NCBI RefSeq assembly: GCF_001659685.2
Contig: NZ_LXYE02000020.1
Location: 300,023-364,022, forward strand
From: Labilibacter marinus
Lineage (GTDB): Bacteria > Bacteroidota > Bacteroidia > Bacteroidales > Marinilabiliaceae
Length of the DNA stretch: 64,000 nucleotides
Direction of reading: 5' to 3'
Each line of letters opens with the position of its first letter. Position 1 is the stretch's first letter. Below are positions 9,396 to 18,921 of this stretch, one piece after another. Made by a program: the position numbers and the translations under genes. Below the pieces are notes generated by a model. That model was not told the origin of the DNA and searched no databases. It was given only the letters and a program-made list of their open reading frames with translations.

Positions 9396-9424
9396 AAACG
9401 CCCGATACAAAGTACCGAGCGTTT
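9396..9424 (-). terminator. Terminator after manA
   Basis: Minus-strand stem aaacgctcggta / tatcgggcgttt (one G-U pair) followed by seven T, 22 nt past the manA stop. Confidence 0.8.
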
Positions 9425-9446
9425 GAGTTATGGAATTATAAAATCT

Positions 9447-10433
9447 TTATACTTCTTTAATGTAAACCTCTAACAATTTAGCTTCACCCTTAGGTTCTAC
9501 TTTCACATTATCAATAGCGGCTGGAATTAATATAGTTTCTCCTTTAACTATAGTTTCACTTTCTCCGTTAGCACAGATAATCTTTGCACTTCCTTCTACG
9601 CACATATATACTACAAACGAATTGAGTAAATAAACATCTCTATCAAAAGCTTCAGTTAAATCCAATATGTTGGTAACAAAGTAAGGGCAAGCTGCAAGGT
9701 TTACTGCCTCGTCTTTAGTTCTATTATAAGCTATCTTATCATTGGTGTCTTTAAAATCGATAGCATCTAAAGCTAAGTCGGTGTGCAACTCACGTGTATT
9801 ACCTGCATCGTCTTTTCTGTCGTAATCGTAAATACGATAAGTTATATCAGAGGTCTGTTGAATTTCGGCTAATAAAACGCCAGCTCCAATAGCATGAATA
9901 TCGCCCGCAGGAATAAAGAAAGTATCACCTTCTTTTACTTCGTGCGATTTTAATAGCGACATAAGTTTGCCATTATTAAAGGCTTCGAGATACTCTTTTT
10001 TGCTCGATGGTTTTACAAAACCAGAAACCAACTGACTTTTATCTTCTGCTTGAAGTACATACCACATTTCGGTTTTTCCGTAGGCATTGTGTCGTTCTTT
10101 CGATAGCACATCGTCAGGATGCACCTGAATTGAAAGGTCGTCGTTGGCATCTATAAATTTAAACAACAACGGAAATTCGGTTCCAAACTTTTGGTACACC
10201 TTTTCGCCTACCATATCGGCCATGTAAACCTCTATGATTTCTTCTAAATCGTTGCCTGCTAAAAATCCATTAGCCACCACAGAAATATTACCTTCAACAC
10301 TTGATAGTTCCCAGGATTCGCCAAGGTTGTTAAGATTACTCTCCTTGTTTAAAATAGACTTTAACTTATTGCCTCCCCAAATCTTATCTTTTAAGATGGG
10401 GTTAAACTTAATAGGATATAATTGTGCACTCAT
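9447..10433 (-). CDS. manA: Mannose-6-phosphate isomerase, class I
   Basis: Interconverts mannose 6-phosphate and fructose 6-phosphate in the cytoplasm. The 328-residue protein is the short, Bacillus-like class I form. KDKIWGGNKL near the N-terminus, the zinc-site motif SIQVHPDD (Gln and His ligands), KTEMWYVL (Glu ligand) and IPAGDIHAIGAGV (His ligand and catalytic loop) are all present, and a C-terminal cupin-like domain follows. It is a single-gene unit with its own terminator. In this organism it could feed mannose into glycolysis or supply precursors for surface glycans. Confidence 0.92.
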   Translation of the reverse strand: MSAQLYPIKFNPILKDKIWGGNKLKSILNKESNLNNLGESWELSSVEGNISVVANGFLAGNDLEEIIEVYMADMVGEKVYQKFGTEFPLLFKFIDANDDLSIQVHPDDVLSKERHNAYGKTEMWYVLQAEDKSQLVSGFVKPSSKKEYLEAFNNGKLMSLLKSHEVKEGDTFFIPAGDIHAIGAGVLLAEIQQTSDITYRIYDYDRKDDAGNTRELHTDLALDAIDFKDTNDKIAYNRTKDEAVNLAACPYFVTNILDLTEAFDRDVYLLNSFVVYMCVEGSAKIICANGESETIVKGETILIPAAIDNVKVEPKGEAKLLEVYIKEV

Positions 10434-10563
10434 GATCGTTTTTTGTTTTAGATCTGCAAATTAAGAAAAAACTAGTTGTTTAGTTATGCCATTATGATAG
10501 CAATTACTGATACTTTTATGTAATGAACAATAGTTTTTACAAAAAGATGTAATTAAGCTATAA

Positions 10564-13500
10564 TTACTCGTTTAAACTTAATGATTTTGTATTGTCATCA
10601 TAGACTCTATCAATTAATAACATCCGTGGATCGATGGCCGCTTTGGCGGGAATAGTATCTACTTCAAAAGTAAATGTCATTTGAGGTTGATTAATTTTAA
10701 CCCGCTTTTGAAACATTAATTCTTCCTCATCCGAATCGGCAAAAACACCAATGTCTATCCAATCGTTCATATCAACTTTAGTTTCATTTCCTATGGTGTC
10801 GGCTTTAATTTTATAAGATTCTACATCCATTGATACCAGATATTTTCCATTGTCTTGAAGAGAATAATTGGCCCTTTTTACACGATTGTCATATAGTGTT
10901 ATCTCTTTAAACCAATCGTTTATTAGATATGTTAGAGAATCTGGCACTTGTGGTTCTAGATATTTTAAGAAATCTAATGAAGTTGGATACGGAGGCTTCT
11001 CATATCTGTATTCTTCCAAGAAAGCTCGCATGGCTGTATTCACTTTATTCTCCCCTATATAATCTTGCAATGCATAAAGAATTACACTTCCTTTCCCGTA
11101 ATGAATATACATTTGGTTTTCTACTTTGTATAGCGGTAGTTCTTTTTCTGTTTCAGAACCTCTTCCACGTAAATAACGATTATGATCATACTTAATGAAA
11201 TCACGCATTTTCATGGGAGTTTTTGCAATTGACTTCATGGTCATTAACGATGAATACTCGGCGAAACTTTCACTCATCATGGTGGATCCTTGCATTTCAG
11301 CACCAATTACTTGATGAGCCCACCATTGGTGGGCAATTTCATGCGCAATAACCGCATCAATAATATTATTATCATTTTCATCTTCTAAGTTGATGATGAA
11401 TCCCATAGATTCCGAATAAGGCATGGTTCCAGGAAAAGCCTGTGCGAAAGAAGCATATCGGGGAAATTCGATAATACGACATTGATTGTGATAGTAAGGT
11501 CCAAATTCTTTGGTATAGTATGCCAAAGAACGTTCAACAGCATCTAACATCATATCTACATTTACCTTATGCTTTTCGTCGTAGTAAACCTCTATGTCAA
11601 CATCATTCCATTTACGTTTGGCTACTTCAAATGTAGCAGAAGTAAATGAGAAAAAGTTCTGGGAAGGATGATCTACCTTGTAATGAAAGTAGTTTCTTCC
11701 ATTTTCTTTCCATTCTTTCATTAACGAACCTGGCGCTATGGCTATTTGGTCGGGCGATGTTGAAATAATGGTTTCTACGTTTAAAAAATCTGAACTTCCA
11801 TCGGTTAGATAGTTGGCCATGCAGCTACAAGAGCATTCTTGCTGTAATTCAGGCATTCTATCTTTAGGCTTTAGCCCATGTTTCTTACGATCGTTTTTGT
11901 CGTTTAGCTCTTTCGATTTATTGTAACCTAGAGATGGTAATATTTCAAAATTGTTTAAAAAAGTGCCATTGTTTACAATATTAGTATTGCCAGTATTATT
12001 TTTAAACCCTTTGGTAATATATTTAGTTTTAATTTCAATATCAATGGTATCGCCAGGTCTCATTGGTACATCCAATTTGTAAATTAGATATTCTAATTTT
12101 TTATCTTCAAGTACCAATGTAGCATTAGGTATATCGAACTCAGGTTGCCACTTACTATCAATATTAAAATGGATAGAATCAATGGCCTGATTCGTTTGGT
12201 TATTGATTTTAAAATTAGCTTTCACGAATACATCCCTTTTGTATGGATATATATCGATAAAGTATTTAGCATCGATAATTTTTGGTAAAGGAACTTTTTC
12301 ATACTTTTTGTACGTTTTTTCGTACTCCACTTGTATATCTTCACTCTGGTCACTTGTTTTGTATGTGTTTAGTATCTGTGTGTTGTAAAAAACAAAACCT
12401 GCCAATATTAACCAAACAGCTAGTGTGGCCCAAATTGCACTTGCATAACCTTTAGTTAGTTGTTGATTGATGTGTTTGATACGATTCAATATAGAGCTTC
12501 CCGCCCCTCTGTTATAAAGTGCTCCTGCTAATAATAAACAAATGAGGGCTATTAGTATCCAATATGCATTAAACCAGTGTGCTCCCATTTCTGCAGGGCC
12601 AAAGCCATTCATGTCGGAGTAAGTTACGTTAGGCCCACCGCCAATAGCTAGCATGTTTGATTGAATATCAAGTGCTAACATGATTAAGCTCCAAATAAAA
12701 ATTATTAGGATAGAAGCAAAATAACCGAGGTATTTATTATTAACCAAGGTTTGAATAAGTACCATTATACCACTCCAAACAATGTAATTCGGTAAATTAA
12801 AATATATAAAGTCTAATATATAAAGACTTATTTCAATTCTGGTAAAACCATTTCCTAGTTGATAAAGGATACCCACAATAACAAACGAAAAATGTATTAA
12901 CGTAGTAATGCTAATAAGAGAAAGTGCTTTGGCCGATAGAGAAATAAATGTTGCATGTGAAGTTGCATCAATCACCTCATTTATTTTGCTCTCCCGATCT
13001 CTCCATATTAGTTCACCGCTAAAAAACACCAAAATAATTAATATAAATATGGTACTTCCTGCAATTAGGTCTATCATTTTATAGGTAAGAGGGTAGGCTT
13101 GAAGACCAAAATATTCGAACCCACCTACCAAGTCTGTTATTAATAAAATAGCCGCAAACAGAAACAATATTTTAAAGGTAACACTCTTGGTAATACTAAA
13201 AAAGTTAATGCGGAAAAAGCTTTTAAATTGTACCCAGTTGGTTGCTGAGTTAAAAGATGCTTGAAACTCGGGTAGCTTAAACGTAATTGATTTTTCTACC
13301 TTATCCTTTTTATCCTTTTTTGCTCTTTTATTTTTCTCTTGAAATGAAAAACTCAGATAAGATATTGCTAAAATTACTACGGCAACTAATATCCATATAA
13401 TGCGATTAATCAATAATAAGCCACTAAATGTTGGGCTTAAGGTATTTTTTTCAATAGGCGTAAAATATTTAGCGTATAAAGAATAGGTTCTTATACCAAA

Positions 13501-14142
13501 TACGTCACTTATTGCGGCAATAGTCTCACTTTCAAGGTCAGACATTAACTCTCCTGAAACAATGTACCCGATAATGATTATTAATGCCCCTACAAAAGCC
13601 ACTACAGTATTTTTCCATTTGGCCGATAATGAGAATATTATAGAACCTGCAATAAACATATTGGGCAGTATAAATAAGCAGTAGTTATTTATAAAAGTGG
13701 CTAAATAGAATGAACCAAATCTATCTGCATCAACCCAACCAAAAGCAGGGCCTAACACGGAGCCCATCAGAACGCCAAGAAAAACTCCTAACAAAGGGAT
13801 TGTTGCAAGAAATAAGGCACCAAAAAATCTTCCAAAGAAAAATCCAGATTTATTTATGGGAGTTGAGAATAGTATTTCATTAAAACCATTATTAAAGTCT
13901 CTTAAGGCAGCGTTGTTGAAAAATGCTGTTGCCATTAACAAACCAAAAATGGTTAATACAGTTGTAAAAATGGTTATTACATGTGGTGCGTTGCGGTATA
14001 CGTTTCCTACAGCACCTCCAATTTGGATATTATCGCTTACGGTAGCACCAAACACAAGTAAAGTAAACAAGATGAAGAATATATACACCATAGGTTGCCT
14101 AAGTGCATATCTTATTTCGGAAAATAAAAATATTTTAAACAT
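10564..14142 (-). CDS. ABC-2 permease fused to an M1-family aminopeptidase
   Basis: A 1192-residue inner-membrane protein. The first 560 residues contain two sets of about six transmembrane helices each, with the ABC-2 pattern (FFNNAALRDFNNGFNE and ELIWRDRESKINEV are the coupling-type segments). Another helix at about 567-585 leads into an extracytoplasmic M1-like region. It holds HEIAHQWW (934-941) and SESFAEY (957-963): the HEXXH zinc motif and the third ligand Glu958, spaced one residue wider than the canonical X18. GTMPYSESMGF probably occupies the GXMEN position. The upstream gene encodes the cognate ATPase, with start to stop only 19 nt apart. The combination is known in Bacteroidetes; substrate unknown. 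Confidence 0.9.
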   Translation of the reverse strand: MFKIFLFSEIRYALRQPMVYIFFILFTLLVFGATVSDNIQIGGAVGNVYRNAPHVITIFTTVLTIFGLLMATAFFNNAALRDFNNGFNEILFSTPINKSGFFFGRFFGALFLATIPLLGVFLGVLMGSVLGPAFGWVDADRFGSFYLATFINNYCLFILPNMFIAGSIIFSLSAKWKNTVVAFVGALIIIIGYIVSGELMSDLESETIAAISDVFGIRTYSLYAKYFTPIEKNTLSPTFSGLLLINRIIWILVAVVILAISYLSFSFQEKNKRAKKDKKDKVEKSITFKLPEFQASFNSATNWVQFKSFFRINFFSITKSVTFKILFLFAAILLITDLVGGFEYFGLQAYPLTYKMIDLIAGSTIFILIILVFFSGELIWRDRESKINEVIDATSHATFISLSAKALSLISITTLIHFSFVIVGILYQLGNGFTRIEISLYILDFIYFNLPNYIVWSGIMVLIQTLVNNKYLGYFASILIIFIWSLIMLALDIQSNMLAIGGGPNVTYSDMNGFGPAEMGAHWFNAYWILIALICLLLAGALYNRGAGSSILNRIKHINQQLTKGYASAIWATLAVWLILAGFVFYNTQILNTYKTSDQSEDIQVEYEKTYKKYEKVPLPKIIDAKYFIDIYPYKRDVFVKANFKINNQTNQAIDSIHFNIDSKWQPEFDIPNATLVLEDKKLEYLIYKLDVPMRPGDTIDIEIKTKYITKGFKNNTGNTNIVNNGTFLNNFEILPSLGYNKSKELNDKNDRKKHGLKPKDRMPELQQECSCSCMANYLTDGSSDFLNVETIISTSPDQIAIAPGSLMKEWKENGRNYFHYKVDHPSQNFFSFTSATFEVAKRKWNDVDIEVYYDEKHKVNVDMMLDAVERSLAYYTKEFGPYYHNQCRIIEFPRYASFAQAFPGTMPYSESMGFIINLEDENDNNIIDAVIAHEIAHQWWAHQVIGAEMQGSTMMSESFAEYSSLMTMKSIAKTPMKMRDFIKYDHNRYLRGRGSETEKELPLYKVENQMYIHYGKGSVILYALQDYIGENKVNTAMRAFLEEYRYEKPPYPTSLDFLKYLEPQVPDSLTYLINDWFKEITLYDNRVKRANYSLQDNGKYLVSMDVESYKIKADTIGNETKVDMNDWIDIGVFADSDEEELMFQKRVKINQPQMTFTFEVDTIPAKAAIDPRMLLIDRVYDDNTKSLSLNE

Positions 14143-14161
14143 AAAATGTTAGGCTTACGGG

Positions 14162-15046
14162 TTAAACAAGAACTGCTGAAGTATTTATCTTTGAGAAGAA
14201 TACATCTTCTAAATTCGGTGTTACTTCTTCAAAACCATTGTTTAGAGTAGTTTCACTCAATACATGTATTAAGGGTTGTCCACCTACCATTTTGTTAGAG
14301 ATAATAGTATAGTTTTCTGCATATTGAGGCAGTTCTTCTCTTGCAACAGCTTTCTGAAATACTCTTCCACGTAAGTCACTTATAGCATCTTGAGGAGCTC
14401 CATGGTAAATAATCTCACCTAGATTCATAATAGCCATTTTCGTACAAAGTTCACGAACATCATCAACAATATGTGTTGATAATATAACAATGACTTCATT
14501 ACCAACATCTGCTAGTAAATTATAGAATCGGTTTCTTTCGCCTGGGTCTAGGCCTGCTGTAGGTTCATCTACAATTATTAGTTTAGGGTTTCCAATTAAA
14601 GCTTGGGCGATACCGATACGTTGTTTCATACCGCCGGAGAAACCTTTTACACTTTTATTTCTTTTATCGTACAAGTTAACCTTATTCAATAGGTAATCAA
14701 CTAGTTCTTTTCGTTCTTTATTTTTTGAAACTCCCTTTAATATGCAAAGGTGGTCAAGTAGTTGTGCTGCAGTAATTTTTGGATAAACTCCAAACTCCTG
14801 AGGTAGGTAACCTAACACTTTACGTAGTTCGCTAGGTTGATTATAAATATCAATATCGTTTAACAAGGCTGAGCCAGAGTCTGCCTGTTGCAAAGTAGCA
14901 AGTGTTCGCATTAAGGATGATTTACCTGCTCCGTTTGGACCTAGTAAGCCAAACATTCCGTTTTCAATTTCAATACTAACATTGGCAAGCGCTTTTACTC
15001 CGTTGGCGTAGGTTTTAGATAAACCATTAATTTGTAATTTATTCAT
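14162..15046 (-). CDS. ABC transporter ATP-binding protein
   Basis: The 294-residue nucleotide-binding subunit for the downstream permease/peptidase fusion. Walker A is GPNGAGKS (36-43), the Q-loop is GYLPQEFGVYP, the signature is FSGGMKQRIGIAQ, Walker B is LIIVDEPTAGLD and the switch histidine is in LSTHIVDD. About 80 residues after the core form the usual regulatory C-terminal extension of ABC-2 exporters. First gene of a two-gene minus-strand operon, divergent from engB. Confidence 0.92.
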   Translation of the reverse strand: MNKLQINGLSKTYANGVKALANVSIEIENGMFGLLGPNGAGKSSLMRTLATLQQADSGSALLNDIDIYNQPSELRKVLGYLPQEFGVYPKITAAQLLDHLCILKGVSKNKERKELVDYLLNKVNLYDKRNKSVKGFSGGMKQRIGIAQALIGNPKLIIVDEPTAGLDPGERNRFYNLLADVGNEVIVILSTHIVDDVRELCTKMAIMNLGEIIYHGAPQDAISDLRGRVFQKAVAREELPQYAENYTIISNKMVGGQPLIHVLSETTLNNGFEEVTPNLEDVFFSKINTSAVLV

Positions 15047-15173
15047 ATTTTGGTTAGGGTTTATGATAAGTAAGCAAAGATTGCAAAAAAAATTAGAATC
15101 GCACTTATTTACCAGTTTATTTTAATATTAAAGTCTCGTTATTTGTACTTATCCTTAAATACTTGCTGATTTA

Positions 15174-15205
15174 TTGTGTTTGAAACACTTGTAAACGTAA
15201 CTTTG
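15174..15205 (+). promoter_or_regulatory. Promoter of engB (Bacteroidetes type)
   Basis: TTG at 15174-15176, 21-nt spacer, then TAACTTTG at 15198-15205. The ATG at 15215 lies just after it, which argues against the longer in-frame start at 15176. Confidence 0.6.
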
Positions 15206-15214
15206 CAAAAAAAA

Positions 15215-15811
15215 ATGAAAATAAATAAGGCTGAGTTTCTTACTTCTAGTTCAAAGCCCAATCAATGTCCAGAAGCCAAGTGGCCTGAATATGCATTTAT
15301 TGGAAGATCTAATGTGGGTAAATCTTCGTTAATAAATATGTTGTGTGATAAAAATTCGCTGGCAAAAACATCTTCAACGCCAGGGAAAACACAATTGGTT
15401 AATCATTTTACCATTAATGATAGCTGGTACTTGGTTGATTTACCTGGTTATGGTTACGCCAAAGTATCTAAAACGCAACGTAAAGAGTTTAAGTTATTAA
15501 TCGATAACTATCTTCGTCATCGTTCTAACTTAATGTGTCTTTTTATTTTGGTTGACTCAAGGCATAAACCGCAAAGTGTAGACCTAGAATTTATGCATCA
15601 AATGGGAGTTTGGGGCATTCCGTTTGTTATTGTATTTACCAAGTTCGATAAATTAAAGCCTTCGGAAAAAGAAAAAAATATTGAGGATTATAAAGCCGCT
15701 CTTTTAAAAGACTGGGAAGAACTACCCCAAATTTTTGTTACCTCTGCCGAAAAAGGAGATGGTAAGAACGAAATACTCTCATTTATTGAGCACGTGAACG
15801 AACAATGGTAG
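15215..15811 (+). CDS. engB: Ribosome-biogenesis GTPase YsxC/EngB
   Basis: A 198-residue GTPase of the TrmE-Era-EngA family, needed for assembly of the large ribosomal subunit. G1 is GRSNVGKSS, G2 lies around KTSSTPGKT, G3 is DLPGYG, G4 is TKFDK and G5 is VTSAEKGDG. The ATG at 15215 is preferred because MKINKAEF matches the family's N-terminus and the promoter elements overlap the longer frame. It is divergent from the ABC operon and followed 143 nt later by prs, which has its own promoter. Confidence 0.93.
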   Translation: MKINKAEFLTSSSKPNQCPEAKWPEYAFIGRSNVGKSSLINMLCDKNSLAKTSSTPGKTQLVNHFTINDSWYLVDLPGYGYAKVSKTQRKEFKLLIDNYLRHRSNLMCLFILVDSRHKPQSVDLEFMHQMGVWGIPFVIVFTKFDKLKPSEKEKNIEDYKAALLKDWEELPQIFVTSAEKGDGKNEILSFIEHVNEQW

Positions 15812-15906
15812 TTTAGTTTTGTATTTGAGTATAGCTAACGCAGATTTAATAATAAGGAAACATTTTAAATAAGCGTAATGCCACTATAAAACAGCGACGA
15901 TTTTTT

Positions 15907-15914
15907 TATCTTTG
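15907..15914 (+). promoter_or_regulatory. -7 box of the prs promoter
   Basis: TATCTTTG, an exact TAnnTTTG match, 40 nt upstream of the prs ATG. No good -33 element is seen. Confidence 0.5.
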
Positions 15915-15954
15915 CAGCATATTTTAATAAAAAACAGAAAAACAACTATTTACG

Positions 15955-16893
15955 ATGCCACCAAAAGCGCCGATTAAAATTTTTTCAGGAACTACAACCC
16001 GTTACCTAGCCGAAAAGATTAGTCACTATTCTGGAAGAGATCTTGGGAACATTAAAAAGTTAAACTTTAGCGATGGCGAATTTGCTGTGGCCTTTCAAGA
16101 AACCATTCGTGGTTCGCACGTGTTCTTGATTCAATCGACTTATCCTCCTGCTGATAATTTGATGGAATTGTTAATGATGATTGATGCTGCCAAAAGAGCT
16201 TCGGCTTACAAGGTAGTAGCTGTGATTCCTTATTTTGGACTTGCTCGTCAGGACAGAAAAGATCAACCACGTGTTTCTATTGGAGCTAAATTAGCAGCTG
16301 ATATGCTTACCGCAGCAGGTATCGATAGGTTAATTACCATGGACTTACATGCCGATCAGATTCAAGGTTTCTTTAACCTTCCAGTGGATCACTTGTATGC
16401 CTCGTCTATTTTCTTGCCGCATATAAAAAGCATGAATTTAGATAATTTGGTTATTGCTTCTCCTGATGTTGGAGGTAGTAAAAGAGCCAATACATATGCT
16501 AAGTTTTTAGGTGCGCCAATGGTTATTTGTCATAAATCAAGAGCAAAAGCAAATGTGGTGAGTGAGATGCGAATTATTGGAGATGTAAAAGGTAAAAATG
16601 TAATCATTGTGGATGATATGATTGATACTGCAGGTACATTAACCAAAGCTGCTGATATGATGAAAGCAGAAGGAGCAACTAGTGTAAGAGCTTTTGCTAC
16701 ACATCCAGTATTATCAGGATCAGCTTACGATAATATCAATAATTCATCTTTGGAAGAGTTATTTGTAACGGATTCAATTCCTTTGCGAGGTGAGTCTGAC
16801 AAAATTAAAGTATTATCTATTGCTGAGCTATTAGCTGATACAATTGAAAAAGTATACTATTACAAATCAATTAGTAATCAGTTCTTAATATAA
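15955..16893 (+). CDS. prs: Ribose-phosphate pyrophosphokinase
   Basis: Makes PRPP from ribose 5-phosphate and ATP for nucleotide, histidine and NAD synthesis. The 312-residue length is normal for class I enzymes. Motifs in order: FSDGE near residue 42, PYFGLARQDRKDQPR (flexible ATP loop), DLHADQIQGFF, SPDVGGSKRA, and the PRPP-binding loop VIIVDDMIDTAGTL. The start at 15955 follows a good -7 box; the residues MPPKAP precede the first strand IKIFSG. Monocistronic, closed by a terminator. Confidence 0.95.
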   Translation: MPPKAPIKIFSGTTTRYLAEKISHYSGRDLGNIKKLNFSDGEFAVAFQETIRGSHVFLIQSTYPPADNLMELLMMIDAAKRASAYKVVAVIPYFGLARQDRKDQPRVSIGAKLAADMLTAAGIDRLITMDLHADQIQGFFNLPVDHLYASSIFLPHIKSMNLDNLVIASPDVGGSKRANTYAKFLGAPMVICHKSRAKANVVSEMRIIGDVKGKNVIIVDDMIDTAGTLTKAADMMKAEGATSVRAFATHPVLSGSAYDNINNSSLEELFVTDSIPLRGESDKIKVLSIAELLADTIEKVYYYKSISNQFLI

Positions 16894-16926
16894 AAAATAA
16901 GGTTTAGGCCTATTTAAATATACTTG

Positions 16927-16959
16927 AAAGCCCGTTTTACCAGTTAAAGCGGGCTTTTT
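16927..16959 (+). terminator. Terminator after prs
   Basis: Stem aaagcccg / cgggcttt with a short A/T extension, followed by T5, 34 nt past the stop. Confidence 0.85.
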
Positions 16960-17014
16960 GTTTTATTACTGTCAGATAGTAAACTACTTAGTGCATATTA
17001 TTTTTCTTTGTTTT

Positions 17015-17049
17015 TTTGAATATTAGATAAATAAATTTATTTATCTTTG
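17015..17049 (+). promoter_or_regulatory. Promoter of rplY
   Basis: TTTG at 17015-17018, 23-nt spacer, then TATCTTTG at 17042-17049. This leaves a leader of about 80 nt before the rplY ATG at 17136. Confidence 0.55.
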
Positions 17050-17135
17050 CACCGCCTTTTGGCAAAAACGTGTGATGGGGAATAAACCTATTCATTATCA
17101 GGAATTTATTTTGAGTAGCACAAAAAATTAAAAAG

Positions 17136-17729
17136 ATGAAAAAGATTGAATTAAAAGGTTCTAAAAGAACTGAGATCGGTAAAAAAGCAACCAAAGAGCT
17201 TCGTAAAGAAGACAAAGTACCTGGAGTACTTTATGGTGGTGAAGAGGTTAAGCACTTCGTAATTGAAGAAAAGCAATTAAAAGCTTTAGTATATACACCA
17301 AATGTATATATCATTAGCCTTGATATTGAAGGAGACAAAGTAGAAGCGATTCTACAAGACATTCAGTATCACCCAGTAAGTGACAGAATTTTGCATTTAG
17401 ATTTATTGCAAATTGCTGATGATAAGCCTGTTATTATTGAAATTCCAGTTGCATTAAATGGTTTTGCAGAAGGTGTTAGAGCAGGGGGTCAATTGTCTCT
17501 TGAGCAACGCAAATTACGTGTAAAAGCATTACCTGTTAACTTACCAGATACTTTAGATATTAATATCGATCACCTTAAATTAGGTGACTCTGTACAAGTT
17601 GGTGGTTTAGCTTTTGATAATATTGAATTATTGAATGCTAAAAATTCAGTAGTAGCTGCTGTTAAATTAACTCGTGCTGCTCGTGCTGCACAAGGAGCAG
17701 GAGGAGATGCTGAAGCTGCAAGCGAATAA
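17136..17729 (+). CDS. rplY: 50S ribosomal protein L25 (general stress protein Ctc type)
   Basis: Binds 5S rRNA in the large ribosomal subunit. The 197-residue protein is the long Ctc form: an L25 domain (about 1-92, with GKKATKELRKEDKVPGVLYGG) followed by a TL5/Ctc beta domain (about 100-180, with IPVALNGFAEGVRAGGQL) and a short Ala-rich acidic tail. It heads a conserved run with pth and an S4-domain gene, although a terminator separates it from pth. Confidence 0.94.
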   Translation: MKKIELKGSKRTEIGKKATKELRKEDKVPGVLYGGEEVKHFVIEEKQLKALVYTPNVYIISLDIEGDKVEAILQDIQYHPVSDRILHLDLLQIADDKPVIIEIPVALNGFAEGVRAGGQLSLEQRKLRVKALPVNLPDTLDINIDHLKLGDSVQVGGLAFDNIELLNAKNSVVAAVKLTRAARAAQGAGGDAEAASE

Positions 17730-17754
17730 TAAACCATTCGTAAATTATAAAATG

Positions 17755-17787
17755 GCCTCCATATTTTTGCAATATGGAGGCTTTTTG
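17755..17787 (+). terminator. Terminator after rplY
   Basis: Stem gcctccatatt / aatatggaggc, followed by T5. Partial read-through into pth is possible, because no strong promoter is obvious before pth. Confidence 0.85.
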
Positions 17788-17820
17788 TATTATTGCTATG
17801 GCTTATTATAAAGCAATAGT

Positions 17821-18435
17821 ATGATGTTAAAAAAGATATTTAATTGGAGCAGGTCTCCTAAAGTTGATCCGATGAAATACTTAATTGTAGGACTGGGAAA
17901 TATTGGTTCTGAGTATGAAGATACGCGTCATAATATAGGTTTTAATGTATTAGATGAGCTGGCTAAGCAGGAGGGTTTAAAGTTTGAGAACCTTCGATAT
18001 GGTGCGGTATGTGAATATAGGTTTAAGGGTAAGACTTTAGTTTTGTTGAAACCAAGTACATATATGAATCTTAGTGGGAAGGCTATTAGGTACTGGATGC
18101 AGCAGGAAAAAATAAAACCCGAAAACTTGTTGGTTGTTGTGGATGATTTGGCTTTGCCGTTTGAATCGATACGTATGCGCCAAAAAGGAAGTGATGCAGG
18201 TCACAATGGCTTAAAAAATATTCAAGAAATATTTGGGCATAGCAACTATTCCAGGATAAGATATGGAATTGGAGATAACTTCTCCCGAGGAAAGCAAATT
18301 GATTATGTGTTAGGTAAATGGAGTAGTGATGAAATGGCAGCTTTGCCAGAAGGCATTGATCATGCCATTACGATGATAAAGGGTTTTGCAACAATTGGTC
18401 CAGCTCGAACCATGAACCAATACAACAAAAAGTAA
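17821..18435 (+). CDS. pth: Peptidyl-tRNA hydrolase
   Basis: Releases tRNA from stalled peptidyl-tRNA. The core begins MKYLIVGLGNIGSEYEDTRH, with the catalytic His in TRHNIGF. TYMNLSG holds the substrate Asn, VVVDDLALPFE the catalytic Asp, and GSDAGHNGLKNI the C-terminal core motif. As annotated (204 residues) it has a basic 17-residue N-terminal extension; starting at ATG 17872 gives a standard 187-residue enzyme. I kept the longer frame but the choice is open. The S4-domain gene begins 4 nt downstream, so they share a transcript. Confidence 0.92.
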   Translation: MMLKKIFNWSRSPKVDPMKYLIVGLGNIGSEYEDTRHNIGFNVLDELAKQEGLKFENLRYGAVCEYRFKGKTLVLLKPSTYMNLSGKAIRYWMQQEKIKPENLLVVVDDLALPFESIRMRQKGSDAGHNGLKNIQEIFGHSNYSRIRYGIGDNFSRGKQIDYVLGKWSSDEMAALPEGIDHAITMIKGFATIGPARTMNQYNKK

Positions 18436-18439
18436 TACG

Positions 18440-18832
18440 ATGGACGATAGTGTAAGAGTAGATAAATACTTATGGGCCATTAGGATATTTAAAACCAGAG
18501 GTGTAGCTGCTGAGGCTATTAAAAAAGGTCGTGTATTAATTGGTGGTTTACCCGTGAAAAATTCTAGGTTGGTTAAGGTAGGCATTGTCATAGATGTTAA
18601 GTTTCCACCGATAACGCGTTCTTTTAAAGTTTTGGCTATCACAGGTAAAAGGATGGGCGCTAAATTAGTGCCTGACTTTATGAAAGAAGTAACTGCCGAA
18701 GATCAAATCGAACTACTTGAGTTAACTCGTATAGCCAACTCGATGGGACGAAGAAAGGGATTAGGTCGCCCAACAAAAAAAGACCGTAGAGACATTGAAA
18801 AAATGGACGAAGTTGACGATTGGGACTTTTAG
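18440..18832 (+). CDS. S4-domain RNA-binding protein, Hsp15/HslR family
   Basis: A 130-residue cytoplasmic protein. The S4 RNA-binding domain occupies about residues 4-60 (RVDKYLWAIRIFKTRG, then AIKKGRVLIGG); the C-terminal part is basic (GRRKGLGRPTKKDRR). This arrangement is that of Hsp15, which in E. coli binds 50S subunits carrying stalled nascent chains. Being 4 nt after pth, a gene that also rescues stalled translation products, supports a ribosome quality-control role. The function is inferred from the family. Confidence 0.85.
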   Translation: MDDSVRVDKYLWAIRIFKTRGVAAEAIKKGRVLIGGLPVKNSRLVKVGIVIDVKFPPITRSFKVLAITGKRMGAKLVPDFMKEVTAEDQIELLELTRIANSMGRRKGLGRPTKKDRRDIEKMDEVDDWDF

Positions 18833-18921
18833 TTGACGTGAGTATTCGCGTGTAGATGGCTTTATAGTAATGAAATGTGATATTATACACCAATTGATAA
18901 CTGATAATAGACACTGAAAAG

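Noticed and set aside
9228..9446. Lysine riboswitch upstream of lysC
   Set aside because: No paired-helix pattern of the L-box; only a candidate -7 box and the manA terminator.
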